From assembly GCA_001314705.1 (NCBI GenBank), contig LJSU01000010.1:62001-126000 (forward strand): a stretch of DNA of 64,000 bases, written 5' to 3'. The stretch comes from Rhodobacteraceae bacterium HLUCCO07. GTDB lineage: Bacteria; Pseudomonadota; Alphaproteobacteria; Rhodobacterales; Rhodobacteraceae. The notes beneath the pieces are model-generated. The model saw only the letters and a program-made list of their open reading frames with translations, was not told the DNA's origin and did no database searches. A program made the position numbers and the translations under genes. Within the stretch, counting starts at the first letter, position 1. Each line of letters starts with the position of its first letter. Below, in pieces: positions 18,592 through 27,615 of this stretch.

Positions 18592-19797
18592 ATGTCCGAA
18601 GGCAATCATCCTTCCACTCACCCCCCACTCCCACCCACCACGGAAGATGATCGGGTGTCGTGGCTTCGCCTGCTGCGCTCGCGACGGGTCGGCATTTCCA
18701 CCTTCTACCGGCTTATGGCCGAACATGGCAACGCCGCCGCCGCGCTCGGGGCGCTGCCCCGCGTGGCGCGGGAGGCAGGGATGGACGATTACACACCCTG
18801 CCCCGAAACCGTGGCCGTGGCCGAGATGCGCCAGGCGCACAAGGCAAGGGCGCGAATGATCTGTATCGGTGACACCGGCTATCCCGCACAGCTTCTCGAC
18901 CTGGACGACCCGCCGCCGATCCTCTGGGCACAGGGCGATCCGTCGCTGCTCACGCGCCCGATGATCGCGCTTGTGGGCGCGCGCAACGCCTCGTCCCTGG
19001 GCGGGCGCATGGCCCGCGCCCTGGCCGCCGACCTGGGGAAAAGGGGCTATGTAATCGTCTCGGGGCTGGCGCGCGGCATCGATACCGCCGCGCACAAGGC
19101 CAGCCTTGCCACTGGAACCGTCGCGGTGATGGCGGGCGGGGTCGATGTGGTCTATCCTTCCGAGAACACCGCGCTGGCCTCCGAGATCGACAGATCCGGC
19201 TTGCGCCTGTCGGAAATGCCCATGGGCACGGTCCCGCAGGCCCGGCATTTCCCGCGCCGCAACAGGCTCATCTCGGGTCTGGCCAAGGCCGTCGTTCTGA
19301 CCGAGGCGGCGGCGAAATCTGGCAGTCTCATCACCGCGAAATGTGCGCTCGACCAGGGGCGCGAGGTGCTGGCCGTGCCCGGCCACCCGTTCGACGCCCG
19401 CGCGGCGGGCTGCAACATGCTCATCCGCGATGGCGCGCGGCTGGTGCGCGACGCCGCCGACGTGGTCGAGGCGCTGAGCCCGCTCGCCGCGGCCGCACCC
19501 GAACCGCAACAGGCCGAAATGCCGCTTCCCGCCGACATTCCTCCACCACCGCCGGAAAAGCGCAGCCTGCGCGACACCGCGAAACTGCACCGGATGATCC
19601 TCGACCGGCTGGGCCCCTCCCCCCTGGCCGAGGATCAGCTCATCCGCGACCTGGGCGCCCCCGCCAACACGGTGGCCCCCGTACTCGTCGATCTCGAACT
19701 CGAGGGGCGGATCAATCGTCAATCCGGCGGGTTGCTCAGCCTTGCGGCATCCACCCCGGCTCAGCCCGCACAGAACTCGGGCAGCACGGCGAAGTAA
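18592..19797 (+). CDS. dprA: DNA processing protein DprA
   Basis: 401 residues. DprA binds incoming single-stranded DNA and loads RecA during natural transformation, and in Rhodobacteraceae during capture of gene-transfer-agent DNA. The central Rossmann-like domain shows GARNASSLGGRMARALAADL, VSGLARGIDTAAHKASL, the SGSLITAKCALDQGREVLAVPGH region and the FPRRNRLISGL motif. A C-terminal winged-helix DprA domain follows after a Pro-rich linker (about residues 300-325). The 3' end overlaps the convergent exported-protein gene by 37 nt. Confidence 0.95.
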   Translation: MSEGNHPSTHPPLPPTTEDDRVSWLRLLRSRRVGISTFYRLMAEHGNAAAALGALPRVAREAGMDDYTPCPETVAVAEMRQAHKARARMICIGDTGYPAQLLDLDDPPPILWAQGDPSLLTRPMIALVGARNASSLGGRMARALAADLGKRGYVIVSGLARGIDTAAHKASLATGTVAVMAGGVDVVYPSENTALASEIDRSGLRLSEMPMGTVPQARHFPRRNRLISGLAKAVVLTEAAAKSGSLITAKCALDQGREVLAVPGHPFDARAAGCNMLIRDGARLVRDAADVVEALSPLAAAAPEPQQAEMPLPADIPPPPPEKRSLRDTAKLHRMILDRLGPSPLAEDQLIRDLGAPANTVAPVLVDLELEGRINRQSGGLLSLAASTPAQPAQNSGSTAK

Positions 19798-20231
19798 TCG
19801 GCACAGAACTCCGGGTCCGCATACCACACATCCGTCGCGCCGATCATCCAATGCACCGCCACCCATGTATCGCCCACCTTGCGGTAAAGGGCCTGCAATC
19901 TGCTGGCGTCCATCACTTCTGCCATGATCTCGCCGCGCAGGAAACCGGGTGTCGTGCGAATGTCGATCGCGCCGCCCCCTGGACGCTGCGCCTGGACGCT
20001 GGCAAAAGCCACAGCGAACGGCAGGCCCTGCCCATCGGCCAGCCGCAACTCGTGCACCACGAACTCGACCGGGCGGCCCAGCACCCATTCGGCATGCGGG
20101 CGCAGCGCATCCATCAGCGCCTTGCGCGTCTCGCTGCCGCGGGCGGGCTCGACGAAATCGGCCCGCGCATCCGGTATCGGCCCACCAATGCCCAGCATGA
20201 CCCCGACAATCAACCCGATGATGATCCGCAT
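19761..20231 (-). CDS. Exported protein of unknown function
   Basis: 156 residues from an ATG preceded by AAGGGAAA. An N-terminal signal (RIIIGLIVGVMLGIGGPIPDARA) predicts export, probably to the periplasm. The mature part has one compact domain with RPVEFVVHELRLADGQG, ADFVEPARGSETRKALMDALRPHAEWVLG and a C-terminal pair of Cys (PEFCADYFAVLPEFCAG) that could form a disulfide. I recognise it only as a conserved alphaproteobacterial hypothetical. It lies convergent to dprA, overlapping its last 37 nt, and divergent from topA. Confidence 0.75.
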   Translation of the reverse strand: MRIIIGLIVGVMLGIGGPIPDARADFVEPARGSETRKALMDALRPHAEWVLGRPVEFVVHELRLADGQGLPFAVAFASVQAQRPGGGAIDIRTTPGFLRGEIMAEVMDASRLQALYRKVGDTWVAVHWMIGATDVWYADPEFCADYFAVLPEFCAG

Positions 20232-20308
20232 CGCGTTTCCCTTCGTAGTGGTGAGACACCCGAAAGCCGGGCAAAACGATGCGGAAAGACTGGGGCTTTC
20301 ACGACGCA

Positions 20309-20337
20309 TTGACAATACCCCCTTCCCCAACCCATGT
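20309..20337 (+). promoter_or_regulatory. Possible topA promoter
   Basis: A perfect -35 hexamer TTGACA (20309-20314) lies 64 nt upstream of the topA ATG. At 17 nt spacing the -10 position reads CCATGT, which is weak. Supported only by the -35 element and its place. Confidence 0.3.
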
Positions 20338-20377
20338 TCCGCCGCCATAGAGGCGCGGTCGAGTCGAAAGGAATTAA

Positions 20378-22942
20378 ATGCCAGTTGTCGTTGTGGAATC
20401 CCCCGCCAAGGCCAAGACCATCAACAAGTATCTTGGCAAGGATTACACCGTGCTGGCATCCTATGGCCATGTGCGCGACCTGCCGCCCAAGGACGGCTCG
20501 GTCGATCCAGACCACGATTTCGACATGAAATGGGAGATCGGCGCCGACAGCCGCAAACATGTCAAGGCCATCGCCGACGCGCTCAAGGACGATCAGGAGC
20601 TCATCCTCGCCACCGACCCCGACCGCGAGGGCGAGGCGATCAGCTGGCACCTCGAAGAAGCCCTGCGCAAGCGACGCGCGTTGAAAAAGGACACGCCGGT
20701 CAGCCGGGTGGTGTTCAACGCCATCACCCAATCGGCCGTGACCGAAGCGATGCAGAACCCGCGCCAGATCGACCAGCCCCTGGTCGATGCCTATCTCGCG
20801 CGCCGTGCGCTCGATTATCTCGTCGGCTTCAACCTCTCGCCGGTGCTCTGGCGCAAGCTGCCCGGCGCACGCAGCGCGGGCCGGGTGCAATCGGTCTGCC
20901 TGCGCCTCATCGTCGAACGCGAGATGGAGATCGAGGCATTCACCCCCCGCGAATACTGGTCCGTCAAGGCCAACCTCGTCACCCCACGTGGCCAGGAATA
21001 CGAGGCCCGGCTGACCGTCCTCGCCGGCAAGAAGCTCGACAAGTTCGACATCGAGAACGCGACCCAGGCCGAGCTTGCGGTTCAGGCCGTCGAGAGCCGC
21101 GACCTCACCGTCAAGTCGGTCGAAGCCAAACCCGCCAGCCGCAACCCCGCCCCGCCCTTCATGACCTCGACCCTTCAGCAAGAGGCCAGCCGCAAGTTCG
21201 GCATGGGCGCGCGACAGGCGATGTCCGCCGCCCAGCGCCTCTACGAGGCCGGGCACATCACCTATATGCGCACCGACGGCATCGACATGGCCCCCGAGGC
21301 GGTCAGCGCCGCGCGCGATGCGATCGCGGCACGCTTCGGAGCCGAATTCGTGCCCGGAAAGCCGCGTATCTACAAGAACAAGGCCAAGAACGCGCAAGAG
21401 GCGCATGAATGTATCCGCCCCACCGACATGGCCGCCGATGCCGATGCGCTCAAACTCAAGGACACCGATCAGCGCAGGCTCTATGACCTGATCTGGAAAC
21501 GCACGCTGGCCTGCCAGATGGAAAGCGCCCGGCTTGAGCGCACGACCGTCACCATTGCCAGCCGCGACAACCAGGTCGAGCTGCGCGCCACCGGTCAGGT
21601 CGTCCTCTTCGAGGGTTTCCTCAAGGTCTATGAAGAGGGCCGCGACGATCAGGTCGTCGACGAGGACGACCGCCGCCTGCCCCAGGTCACCGAAGGTGAG
21701 GCCGCCACCAAGCGCGATGTCGCCTCCGAACAGCATTTCACCCAGCCCCCGCCCCGCTATACCGAGGCGACACTGGTCAAGCGCATGGAAGAGCTCGGCA
21801 TCGGCCGCCCCTCGACCTATGCCAGCATCGTCACCACGATCCAGGAGCGCGAATATGTCCGCAAGGAACAGAACCGCCTCATCCCCGAGGACAAGGGTCG
21901 GATCGTCACCATCTTCCTGCTGAACTTCTTTCGCAAATACGTGGGCTATGAATTCACCGCCCAGCTCGAGGAAGAGCTCGACGAGGTGAGCGCGGGTCAA
22001 CGCGACTACAAGGCCGTGCTGGCGCAATTCTGGCGCGATTTCTCCGCCGCCATCGCCGAAACATCCGAGTTGCGCATCACCCAGGTGCTCGACGTGCTCG
22101 ACGAAGCGCTTGCCGATCAGCTTTACCCGCCGCGCGAGGACGGCTCCGATCCGCGCATCTGCCCCAAATGCGGACAGGGGCGGTTGCATCTCAAGACCTC
22201 GCGCACCGGGGGCTTCGTGGGCTGCGGCAATTACCCCGAATGCACCTATACCCGCCCCATCGCGGGCGAGGGCGCCGATGGTGACGAACGGCTTCTGGGC
22301 GAGGACCAGGGCGACGAGATCTGGCTCAAGTCGGGACGCTTCGGCCCTTACGTACAGCGCGGCGAACCGACCCCGGAGAACAAGAAGCCGCCCCGCGCCT
22401 CGCTGCCCAAGGGCTGGTCCAAGGACGAGATGACGCTGGAAAAGGCGCTCACTCTCCTGAGCCTGCCGCGCAAGGTGGGCGATCACCCCGAAGGCGGCGA
22501 GATTCTCGCCAATTTCGGCCGCTTCGGCCCCTTCGTGATGCACCAGCGCCCCGACGAGGCCAAGCCTGTCTATGCCAACCTCAAGGAACAGTCGGACGTT
22601 TTCGAGATCGGCATGAACCGCGCGGTCGAATTGCTCGCCGAAAAGCGCGCCAATCCGGGCCGCGGCCGGCGGGCGGCGGCCAAGCCGCTCAAGGAACTGG
22701 GCGATCATCCCGACAAGGGCGGCCCGGTCAACGTGCTCGACGGGCGCTATGGGCCATATGTGAAATGGGACAAGATCAACGCGACCCTGCCCAAGGACAC
22801 CGACCCGCAAGCCGTGACCATGGACATGGCCGTCGCCCTGATCGACGAGAAAGCCGGGAAAAAGGGCGGCGCGAAAGCCAAGGCAAAGAAAACCACCGCC
22901 GGGAAAAAGCCCGGCGCCACACCCAAGGCCGCCAATGGGTAG
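20378..22942 (+). CDS. topA: DNA topoisomerase I
   Basis: 854 residues, full length. It relaxes negative supercoils by single-strand cleavage. The N-terminal Toprim domain has VVVVESPAKAKTI and ATDPDREGEA (79-88); the catalytic Tyr296 is in GHITYMRTDG. A zinc-ribbon motif follows near residue 590 (CPKCGQGRLHLKTS with GCGNYPECTYTRP), then several topo-C repeats and a Lys/Ala-rich tail (KAGKKGGAKAKAKK) for DNA binding. AAAGGA precedes the ATG. It is a single gene with its own upstream region. Confidence 0.98.
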   Translation: MPVVVVESPAKAKTINKYLGKDYTVLASYGHVRDLPPKDGSVDPDHDFDMKWEIGADSRKHVKAIADALKDDQELILATDPDREGEAISWHLEEALRKRRALKKDTPVSRVVFNAITQSAVTEAMQNPRQIDQPLVDAYLARRALDYLVGFNLSPVLWRKLPGARSAGRVQSVCLRLIVEREMEIEAFTPREYWSVKANLVTPRGQEYEARLTVLAGKKLDKFDIENATQAELAVQAVESRDLTVKSVEAKPASRNPAPPFMTSTLQQEASRKFGMGARQAMSAAQRLYEAGHITYMRTDGIDMAPEAVSAARDAIAARFGAEFVPGKPRIYKNKAKNAQEAHECIRPTDMAADADALKLKDTDQRRLYDLIWKRTLACQMESARLERTTVTIASRDNQVELRATGQVVLFEGFLKVYEEGRDDQVVDEDDRRLPQVTEGEAATKRDVASEQHFTQPPPRYTEATLVKRMEELGIGRPSTYASIVTTIQEREYVRKEQNRLIPEDKGRIVTIFLLNFFRKYVGYEFTAQLEEELDEVSAGQRDYKAVLAQFWRDFSAAIAETSELRITQVLDVLDEALADQLYPPREDGSDPRICPKCGQGRLHLKTSRTGGFVGCGNYPECTYTRPIAGEGADGDERLLGEDQGDEIWLKSGRFGPYVQRGEPTPENKKPPRASLPKGWSKDEMTLEKALTLLSLPRKVGDHPEGGEILANFGRFGPFVMHQRPDEAKPVYANLKEQSDVFEIGMNRAVELLAEKRANPGRGRRAAAKPLKELGDHPDKGGPVNVLDGRYGPYVKWDKINATLPKDTDPQAVTMDMAVALIDEKAGKKGGAKAKAKKTTAGKKPGATPKAANG

Positions 22943-23078
22943 CGCCCTGGCCGCGCCTGATCGTCAACACATCGTGCCTCACATTTCAACACGCGGATGT
23001 GACTGGCCTTCGGCGAGCGCCACCTGATATCAAGCCTTGGCGATTTACCTTGCGGACGAGCCGATCAGGAGCAGTCAG

Positions 23079-23657
23079 ATGACACGTAGCAGAACAACGC
23101 GGCGCGGCTTCATCTATGGAACGGGCGCCGGTCTCTTTCTCCCGGCCATCCTGCGCGCGCAGGACCAGCCTCCCGAGATCGAGGTTTCCCCCGAGGTGAC
23201 ACGACGCAACACCTCGTCCTTCACGGCCCAGGACTGGCGCGATCATTTCGACACGATCGGCGAGGCCGCGATTCTCTGCGACACCGTCTCGCGCGCCCTG
23301 CATTACTGGTCCAAGGATGGCGACTACCGCCTCTATCCCACCTCCGTTCCGCGCACGGATGAACTCACCAAGCGCGGCTATACCGAGATCGTGCGCAAGA
23401 AGGTCGGCCCGAGTTGGACCCCGACCGCTTCGCAGAAGGAACGTTTCCCCGATTGGGAGCCTATCGGGCCCGGCCCGGACAATCCGCTCGGCACCCATGC
23501 GATGTATCTCGGCTGGCCCGCCTATATCATCCACGGCACCCACGACACGCGCAAGATCGGGCGCAAGTCGTCCGACGGCTGCATCGGGCTTTACAACGAG
23601 AAGATCGAGGAGCTCTTCGCGATCTCTCCGATCGGCACACAGGTGCGCATCATCTGA
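23079..23657 (+). CDS. L,D-transpeptidase (YkuD domain), Tat-exported
   Basis: 192 residues. The N-terminus TRSRTTRRGFIYGTGAG looks like a twin-arginine signal with twin Arg, followed by a hydrophobic stretch and a cut near ILRAQ. The catalytic YkuD motif is complete: IHGTHDTRKIG and SSDGCIGL, with Cys as nucleophile. Such enzymes make 3-3 peptidoglycan crosslinks or anchor lipoproteins in the periplasm. The start was chosen at 23079 for its AGGAG site; the frame opens at 23037. The neighbours give no operon partner. Confidence 0.92.
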   Translation: MTRSRTTRRGFIYGTGAGLFLPAILRAQDQPPEIEVSPEVTRRNTSSFTAQDWRDHFDTIGEAAILCDTVSRALHYWSKDGDYRLYPTSVPRTDELTKRGYTEIVRKKVGPSWTPTASQKERFPDWEPIGPGPDNPLGTHAMYLGWPAYIIHGTHDTRKIGRKSSDGCIGLYNEKIEELFAISPIGTQVRII

Positions 23658-23828
23658 GCGTGCCTGCGCGTTTTTCGGTTCTTCGCATCGGCCGAGGGCT
23701 GCCGGCGATGCACGGCGCGTTGAACCGGTCGCACCGTGTTTTCACTTTTCCTGCCCGCCCTCGCCCCATTCCGGCCACGTTCCGCGCCTAGTCCCTGAAG
23801 CCGTGACAACGAGACGGAGAGCGACAGG

Positions 23829-24044
23829 ATGCTCGGCAAATACTCTCTCTGGTTCCTGGCAGGCACGGTGGTTGGCCTCGTGCGCGGCGGCAACAGCCTC
23901 CTGGCGCAGATGGGCGAGGGCGAGGCTCAGACCTCCTATGCCACCACGCAACTCGTTCTCGCGGCCCTTCCTTATACCGGGCTGGCGCTGCTCATCTGCT
24001 TTGTCCTGCGCCGCGTCACCGGACATGGCCGCACATCGGCCTGA
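23829..24044 (+). CDS. Small two-helix membrane protein
   Basis: 71 residues: [21 protein letters not shown] then a short loop and a second hydrophobic stretch ([19 protein letters not shown]), ending in a basic tail. It has a ribosome site (GGAG, plus CAGG at the ATG). No known family recognised. It sits alone between the L,D-transpeptidase gene and the CoA-transferase group. Codon use is like the neighbours, so it is probably real, though short. Confidence 0.6.
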   Translation: MLGKYSLWFLAGTVVGLVRGGNSLLAQMGEGEAQTSYATTQLVLAALPYTGLALLICFVLRRVTGHGRTSA

Positions 24045-24127
24045 CGCGGCCCGGTTCCGATCCCGCGATATTGACTTCCCCGCACACGCGCGTCACATAC
24101 GGGCCAAGCACCGAGAGGGAGTTTCCG

Positions 24128-24826
24128 ATGAACAAGATCTATCCCAATGCCGCCGCCGCACTCGATGGCATCCTGCATGACGACATGCTGATCGCCGCCG
24201 GCGGGTTCGGCCTTTGCGGCATCCCCGAACTTCTGCTCGACGCGATCCGCGACGCCGGGGTCAAGAACCTGACCTTCGCGTCGAACAACGCGGGCGTGGA
24301 CGATTTCGGCATTGGTATCCTGCTGCAAACCAAGCAGGTGAGAAAGATGATGGCCTCCTATGTCGGCGAGAATGCCGAGTTCATGCGCCAGTATCTCTCG
24401 GGCGAGCTCGAGCTTGAATTCAACCCCCAGGGCACGCTGGCCGAGCGGATGCGCGCAGGCGGGGCGGGCATTCCGGGCTTCTACACCAAGACCGGCGTCG
24501 GCACCCAGATCGCCGAGGGCAAGGAACACAAGGATTTCAACGGCGAAACCTATATCATGGAGGAAGGCATCTTCGCCGATCTCTCCATCGTCAAGGCGTG
24601 GAAGGCCGACACCACCGGCAACGCGATCTTCCGCAAGACCGCGCGCAACTTCAACCCGCCCGCCGCCATGTGCGGACGCATCTGCGTAATGGAGGTCGAA
24701 GAGATCGTCGAACCCGGCACGCTCGACCCCGACAAGATTCACCTGCCCGGCATCTACGTGCACCGCCTGATCCAGGGCGAACACGAAAAGCGCATCGAAA
24801 AGCGCACCACCCGCCCGGCAGCCTGA
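24128..24826 (+). CDS. 3-oxoacid CoA-transferase subunit A
   Basis: 232 residues. It is the alpha subunit of a family I CoA-transferase (ScoA/AtoD/PcaI type) that moves CoA between succinyl-CoA and a 3-oxoacid such as acetoacetate. The CoA-binding [10 protein letters not shown] and [13 protein letters not shown] motifs are plain; the C-terminus includes [16 protein letters not shown] and the IHLPGIYV segment. The start is at [15 protein letters not shown] after GAGGGAG. Unusually, the partner subunit gene (26942) is separated from it by three other genes. Confidence 0.93.
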   Translation: MNKIYPNAAAALDGILHDDMLIAAGGFGLCGIPELLLDAIRDAGVKNLTFASNNAGVDDFGIGILLQTKQVRKMMASYVGENAEFMRQYLSGELELEFNPQGTLAERMRAGGAGIPGFYTKTGVGTQIAEGKEHKDFNGETYIMEEGIFADLSIVKAWKADTTGNAIFRKTARNFNPPAAMCGRICVMEVEEIVEPGTLDPDKIHLPGIYVHRLIQGEHEKRIEKRTTRPAA

Positions 24827-24840
24827 TGGAGGCGCAATAG

Positions 24841-25074
24841 ATGGATCGCGATGAGGCCCTCAACCGCCGCGGCGATTTGATCGAGGAACGGACAAGCGAC
24901 TACATCCGCCGCTCCAAGCGGATCGTGCTCGACACCTTCGGCATCGAGGCGGCCAAGGAGCAATCCACGCTCACGCTGCAACTCGCCACCGCCATGATCC
25001 ATCTCGAAGCGGCCGAATTGAACGCGGCCTCGCTGCGCCGCATCGCCAGGACGCTCGAACAGAAAGACGGCTGA
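24841..25074 (+). CDS. Small helical protein of unknown function
   Basis: 77 residues with a strong GGAGG site before the ATG, 14 nt after subunit A. It has no signal or membrane segment. It is highly charged and should be mostly helical, with the C-terminal half (LTLQLATAMIHLEAAELNAASLRRIARTLEQ) amphipathic and coiled-coil-like. No known family recognised. It precedes the GSCFA gene by 2 nt, so the two are very likely co-transcribed. Confidence 0.7.
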   Translation: MDRDEALNRRGDLIEERTSDYIRRSKRIVLDTFGIEAAKEQSTLTLQLATAMIHLEAAELNAASLRRIARTLEQKDG

Positions 25075-25076
25075 TC

Positions 25077-26153
25077 ATGGCCCGCCGCCCCGCAGGCCGG
25101 CGTTCCCCCTACGCGGACCTCCCGCGCGCCGCCTTCTGGCGCTCGGCCATGCGCGCACCCGACGAGGCAACCGTCGCCGCGCTCTATCGCCCGAAATTCG
25201 ACCTCACACCGCAAACACGCCTGATGACCGCGGGAAGCTGCTTTGCCCAGCACCTGCACCGCACGCTCACGCGCGCCGGCTGGAACGTGCTTCAGGGTGA
25301 AGGCACGGGGCGGCTTCTGCCGGCCTCACTCGCCCGCGATTATGGCTACAACATCTATTCGGCGCGCTATGGCAACATCTACACCGCCCGGCAGCTGCGC
25401 CAACTCATCGAGGACGCGCTTTCGGACACCCCGCGCCCTGCACCGGTCTGGACTCGCGACGGGCGGGTCTTCGACGCGCTGCGCCCCACGGTCGAACCGC
25501 ACGGGCTCGACAGTGCCGACCTGGTGCAGGAGGCGCGGCGCGACCATCTGGCCTGCGTGCGCGGGGTGCTGGCCGAAACCGACGTTCTGATCTTCACGCT
25601 CGGCCTGACCGAATGCTGGATCGACCGCGCCACCGGCCTTGCCCTGCCCACCGCGCCCGGCACCGTGGCCGGGCAATTCGATCCCGATACGGTGACATTC
25701 CACAATTTCACCTACCCCGAGGTTCTGGCTGATCTCTGCGCCAGCCGCGATCTTCTGCACGCGGCGGGATATCCGGTCCGAATCCTGCTGACCGTCTCGC
25801 CCGTGCCGCTCACCGCCACTGCAAGCGACGCGCATGTGGGCGTGGCCACCACCTACTCCAAATCGGTGCTGCGCGCGGTCTGCGGCGTGCTGGAGGCGCA
25901 AGATCCCGATTTCGACTATTTCCCCGCTTACGAAATCATCACCACAACCGCCGCCGGTGGCCCCCATTTCGCCCGCAACAGGCGCGATCCGTCGGCCACC
26001 GGCGTCGATACCGTTCTGGGCGTGTTTGCCATGGCCCATGGCGACGGCCCTGCCCCCGAAACCGCCCCCCCGCCGACCGAAGCGCCCGACACCGGCAAGA
26101 CCGCCGAAGAGGTCGCCTGCGAAGAGATCCTGCTCGAGGCGTTCCGCAAATGA
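25077..26153 (+). CDS. GSCFA family protein
   Basis: 358 residues. It contains the motif that names the family (GSCFA at residues 53-57, in LMTAGSCFAQHLHRTL), with YNIYSARYGNIYTARQL and FTLGLTECWIDRATG after it. GSCFA proteins are SGNH-hydrolase relatives whose Ser is in GSCFA; substrates are unknown but an esterase or acetyl-group role on glycans is suspected from context elsewhere. No signal peptide. The stop overlaps the next gene (ATGA), which encodes another SGNH-like protein, so the two probably act together. Confidence 0.88.
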   Translation: MARRPAGRRSPYADLPRAAFWRSAMRAPDEATVAALYRPKFDLTPQTRLMTAGSCFAQHLHRTLTRAGWNVLQGEGTGRLLPASLARDYGYNIYSARYGNIYTARQLRQLIEDALSDTPRPAPVWTRDGRVFDALRPTVEPHGLDSADLVQEARRDHLACVRGVLAETDVLIFTLGLTECWIDRATGLALPTAPGTVAGQFDPDTVTFHNFTYPEVLADLCASRDLLHAAGYPVRILLTVSPVPLTATASDAHVGVATTYSKSVLRAVCGVLEAQDPDFDYFPAYEIITTTAAGGPHFARNRRDPSATGVDTVLGVFAMAHGDGPAPETAPPPTEAPDTGKTAEEVACEEILLEAFRK

Positions 26154-26941
26154 TCCGGGTGGCCATCATCGGGAATTCCCATATCGGCGCCTATGCCGAG
26201 GCGGCAGAGACAATCCGCGCCGCGTTTCCGACGGTTGAATTGTCCTTTTTCGCCTTTCCGCGGCATGACCTGCGCTCGGCGGACCTGGGCGATGACGGCT
26301 GGCTGCGCGCACGGGGCGATCACGACTCCGCCCTGCCCTCCGAGATCGACCTTGCCGCGCAGGACCGTGTCATCGTCGCGGGTCAGCCCTTTGCCATGAT
26401 CGGCCTCAACGCGCTTCTGGCCGAGTTCGACATCCTGGGCTGGCCCGGAACCGGCAAGGCGCGCCGTCTTTCGCCCGCACTTTTCGCCGACTACACCCGG
26501 CAGGCCGTCACCGGCGCGGCCGGGCGCCTGATGAAATGGTTCGGTGATGACGGCCAGGGGCGTTTCACATACCTGGCCCAGCCTCTCGTCACCGACCGGG
26601 CCCGGCCCGGAAGCTCGAAAATGGCGACGCTGGCCTTTCATCCCGCCGCGCTGCACATCTTCGAGCAGTGGCACAGCGCGCTCGCCGCCACCGCAAGCGA
26701 CATGCCTTGCCCGATCGTGCCACAACCGCCCGAATTGCGCGCCAGCGAGGTCTTTACCCCGCGCCGTTTCGCCCGCGCCGCCACGTTGCCGGCCGATCGC
26801 GCACCCGCGCCCGCCGACCATATCCACATGAGCGCCGAATACGCGCTCGCCCATTTCCGGGCCATTGCAAAAACCTGGCCAGAATTGCATAACAGCCCCG
26901 AACGACCCCCCGGCCCTTTGCCGATAAAGGAGAGCGAATAA
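26150..26941 (+). CDS. SGNH-hydrolase-like protein
   Basis: 263 residues. It starts with MIRVAIIGNSHIGAY, where Ser10 stands where the SGNH nucleophile would, and near the C-terminus has Asp223-x-x-His226 (DHIH), the usual place of the catalytic Asp and His. No export signal. It overlaps the GSCFA gene and ends with its TAA directly before the ATG of CoA-transferase subunit B. The catalytic assignment is by motif and position only. It could be a glycan-modifying esterase or an inactive relative. Confidence 0.65.
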   Translation: MIRVAIIGNSHIGAYAEAAETIRAAFPTVELSFFAFPRHDLRSADLGDDGWLRARGDHDSALPSEIDLAAQDRVIVAGQPFAMIGLNALLAEFDILGWPGTGKARRLSPALFADYTRQAVTGAAGRLMKWFGDDGQGRFTYLAQPLVTDRARPGSSKMATLAFHPAALHIFEQWHSALAATASDMPCPIVPQPPELRASEVFTPRRFARAATLPADRAPAPADHIHMSAEYALAHFRAIAKTWPELHNSPERPPGPLPIKESE

Positions 26942-27568
26942 ATGCCATGGGACCGCAATCAGATGGCCGCCCGCGCCGCGCAAGAGCTTGAGGACGGCAT
27001 GTATGTCAATCTCGGCATCGGTATCCCGACACTGGTGTCGAACTATATCCCCGAAGGCGTTCACGTCACGCTGCAATCCGAGAACGGCATGCTCGGCATG
27101 GGCCCCTTCCCGGTCGAGGGCACCGAAGACCCCGATCTCATCAACGCGGGCAAGCAGACCATCACCGAGCTGCCCCACACCTCCTATTTCGACAGCGCCA
27201 CCAGTTTCGGCATGATCCGCGGCGGCAAGATCGCGATGGCGATCCTCGGCGCGATGGAAGTCTCCGAAAAGGGCGACCTTGCCAACTGGATGATCCCCGG
27301 CAAGCTGGTCAAGGGCATGGGCGGCGCGATGGACCTCGTCGCCGGGGTCGGCCGCGTGATCGTGGTGATGGACCACACCAACAAGGCCGGTGAGTCCAAG
27401 CTTCTCAAGGAATGCACCCTGCCGCTCACCGGCAAGGGCGTGGTCGATGTGATCATCACCAACCTCGCGGTGCTGGAGGTCGAGCACAAGGGCCTGCATA
27501 TCGCCGAGCTGGCCCCCGGCGTCACCCGCGAAGAGGTGATCGCCGCAACCGAGGCCCATATCGTCTGA
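26942..27568 (+). CDS. 3-oxoacid CoA-transferase subunit B
   Basis: 208 residues, the beta subunit (ScoB/AtoA/PcaJ type). The catalytic Glu47 is in [25 protein letters not shown] near the N-terminus and [20 protein letters not shown] are diagnostic. Together with the protein from 24128-24826 it should form the active enzyme. Its ATG immediately follows the SGNH-like gene, with a ribosome site (AAAGGAG) inside that gene's last codons. The inserted genes are intact and in the same direction. Confidence 0.95.
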   Translation: MPWDRNQMAARAAQELEDGMYVNLGIGIPTLVSNYIPEGVHVTLQSENGMLGMGPFPVEGTEDPDLINAGKQTITELPHTSYFDSATSFGMIRGGKIAMAILGAMEVSEKGDLANWMIPGKLVKGMGGAMDLVAGVGRVIVVMDHTNKAGESKLLKECTLPLTGKGVVDVIITNLAVLEVEHKGLHIAELAPGVTREEVIAATEAHIV

Positions 27569-27591
27569 GGATACGCGCTGAACGGGGCTGC

Positions 27592-27609
27592 GGGCGCACC
27601 TCTGCGCCC
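27592..27609. terminator. Hairpin between convergent CoA-transferase and transglycosylase genes
   Basis: GGGCGCA (27592-27598) pairs perfectly with TGCGCCC (27603-27609) across a 4-nt loop. It lies exactly in the 47-nt gap between two convergent genes. There is no U-run. Confidence 0.4.
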
Positions 27610-27615
27610 CGGCCC

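Noticed and set aside
20210-22810. An 866-codon open frame on the - strand
   Set aside because: It lies opposite topA, whose motifs are certain. Long antisense frames are common at this GC content.
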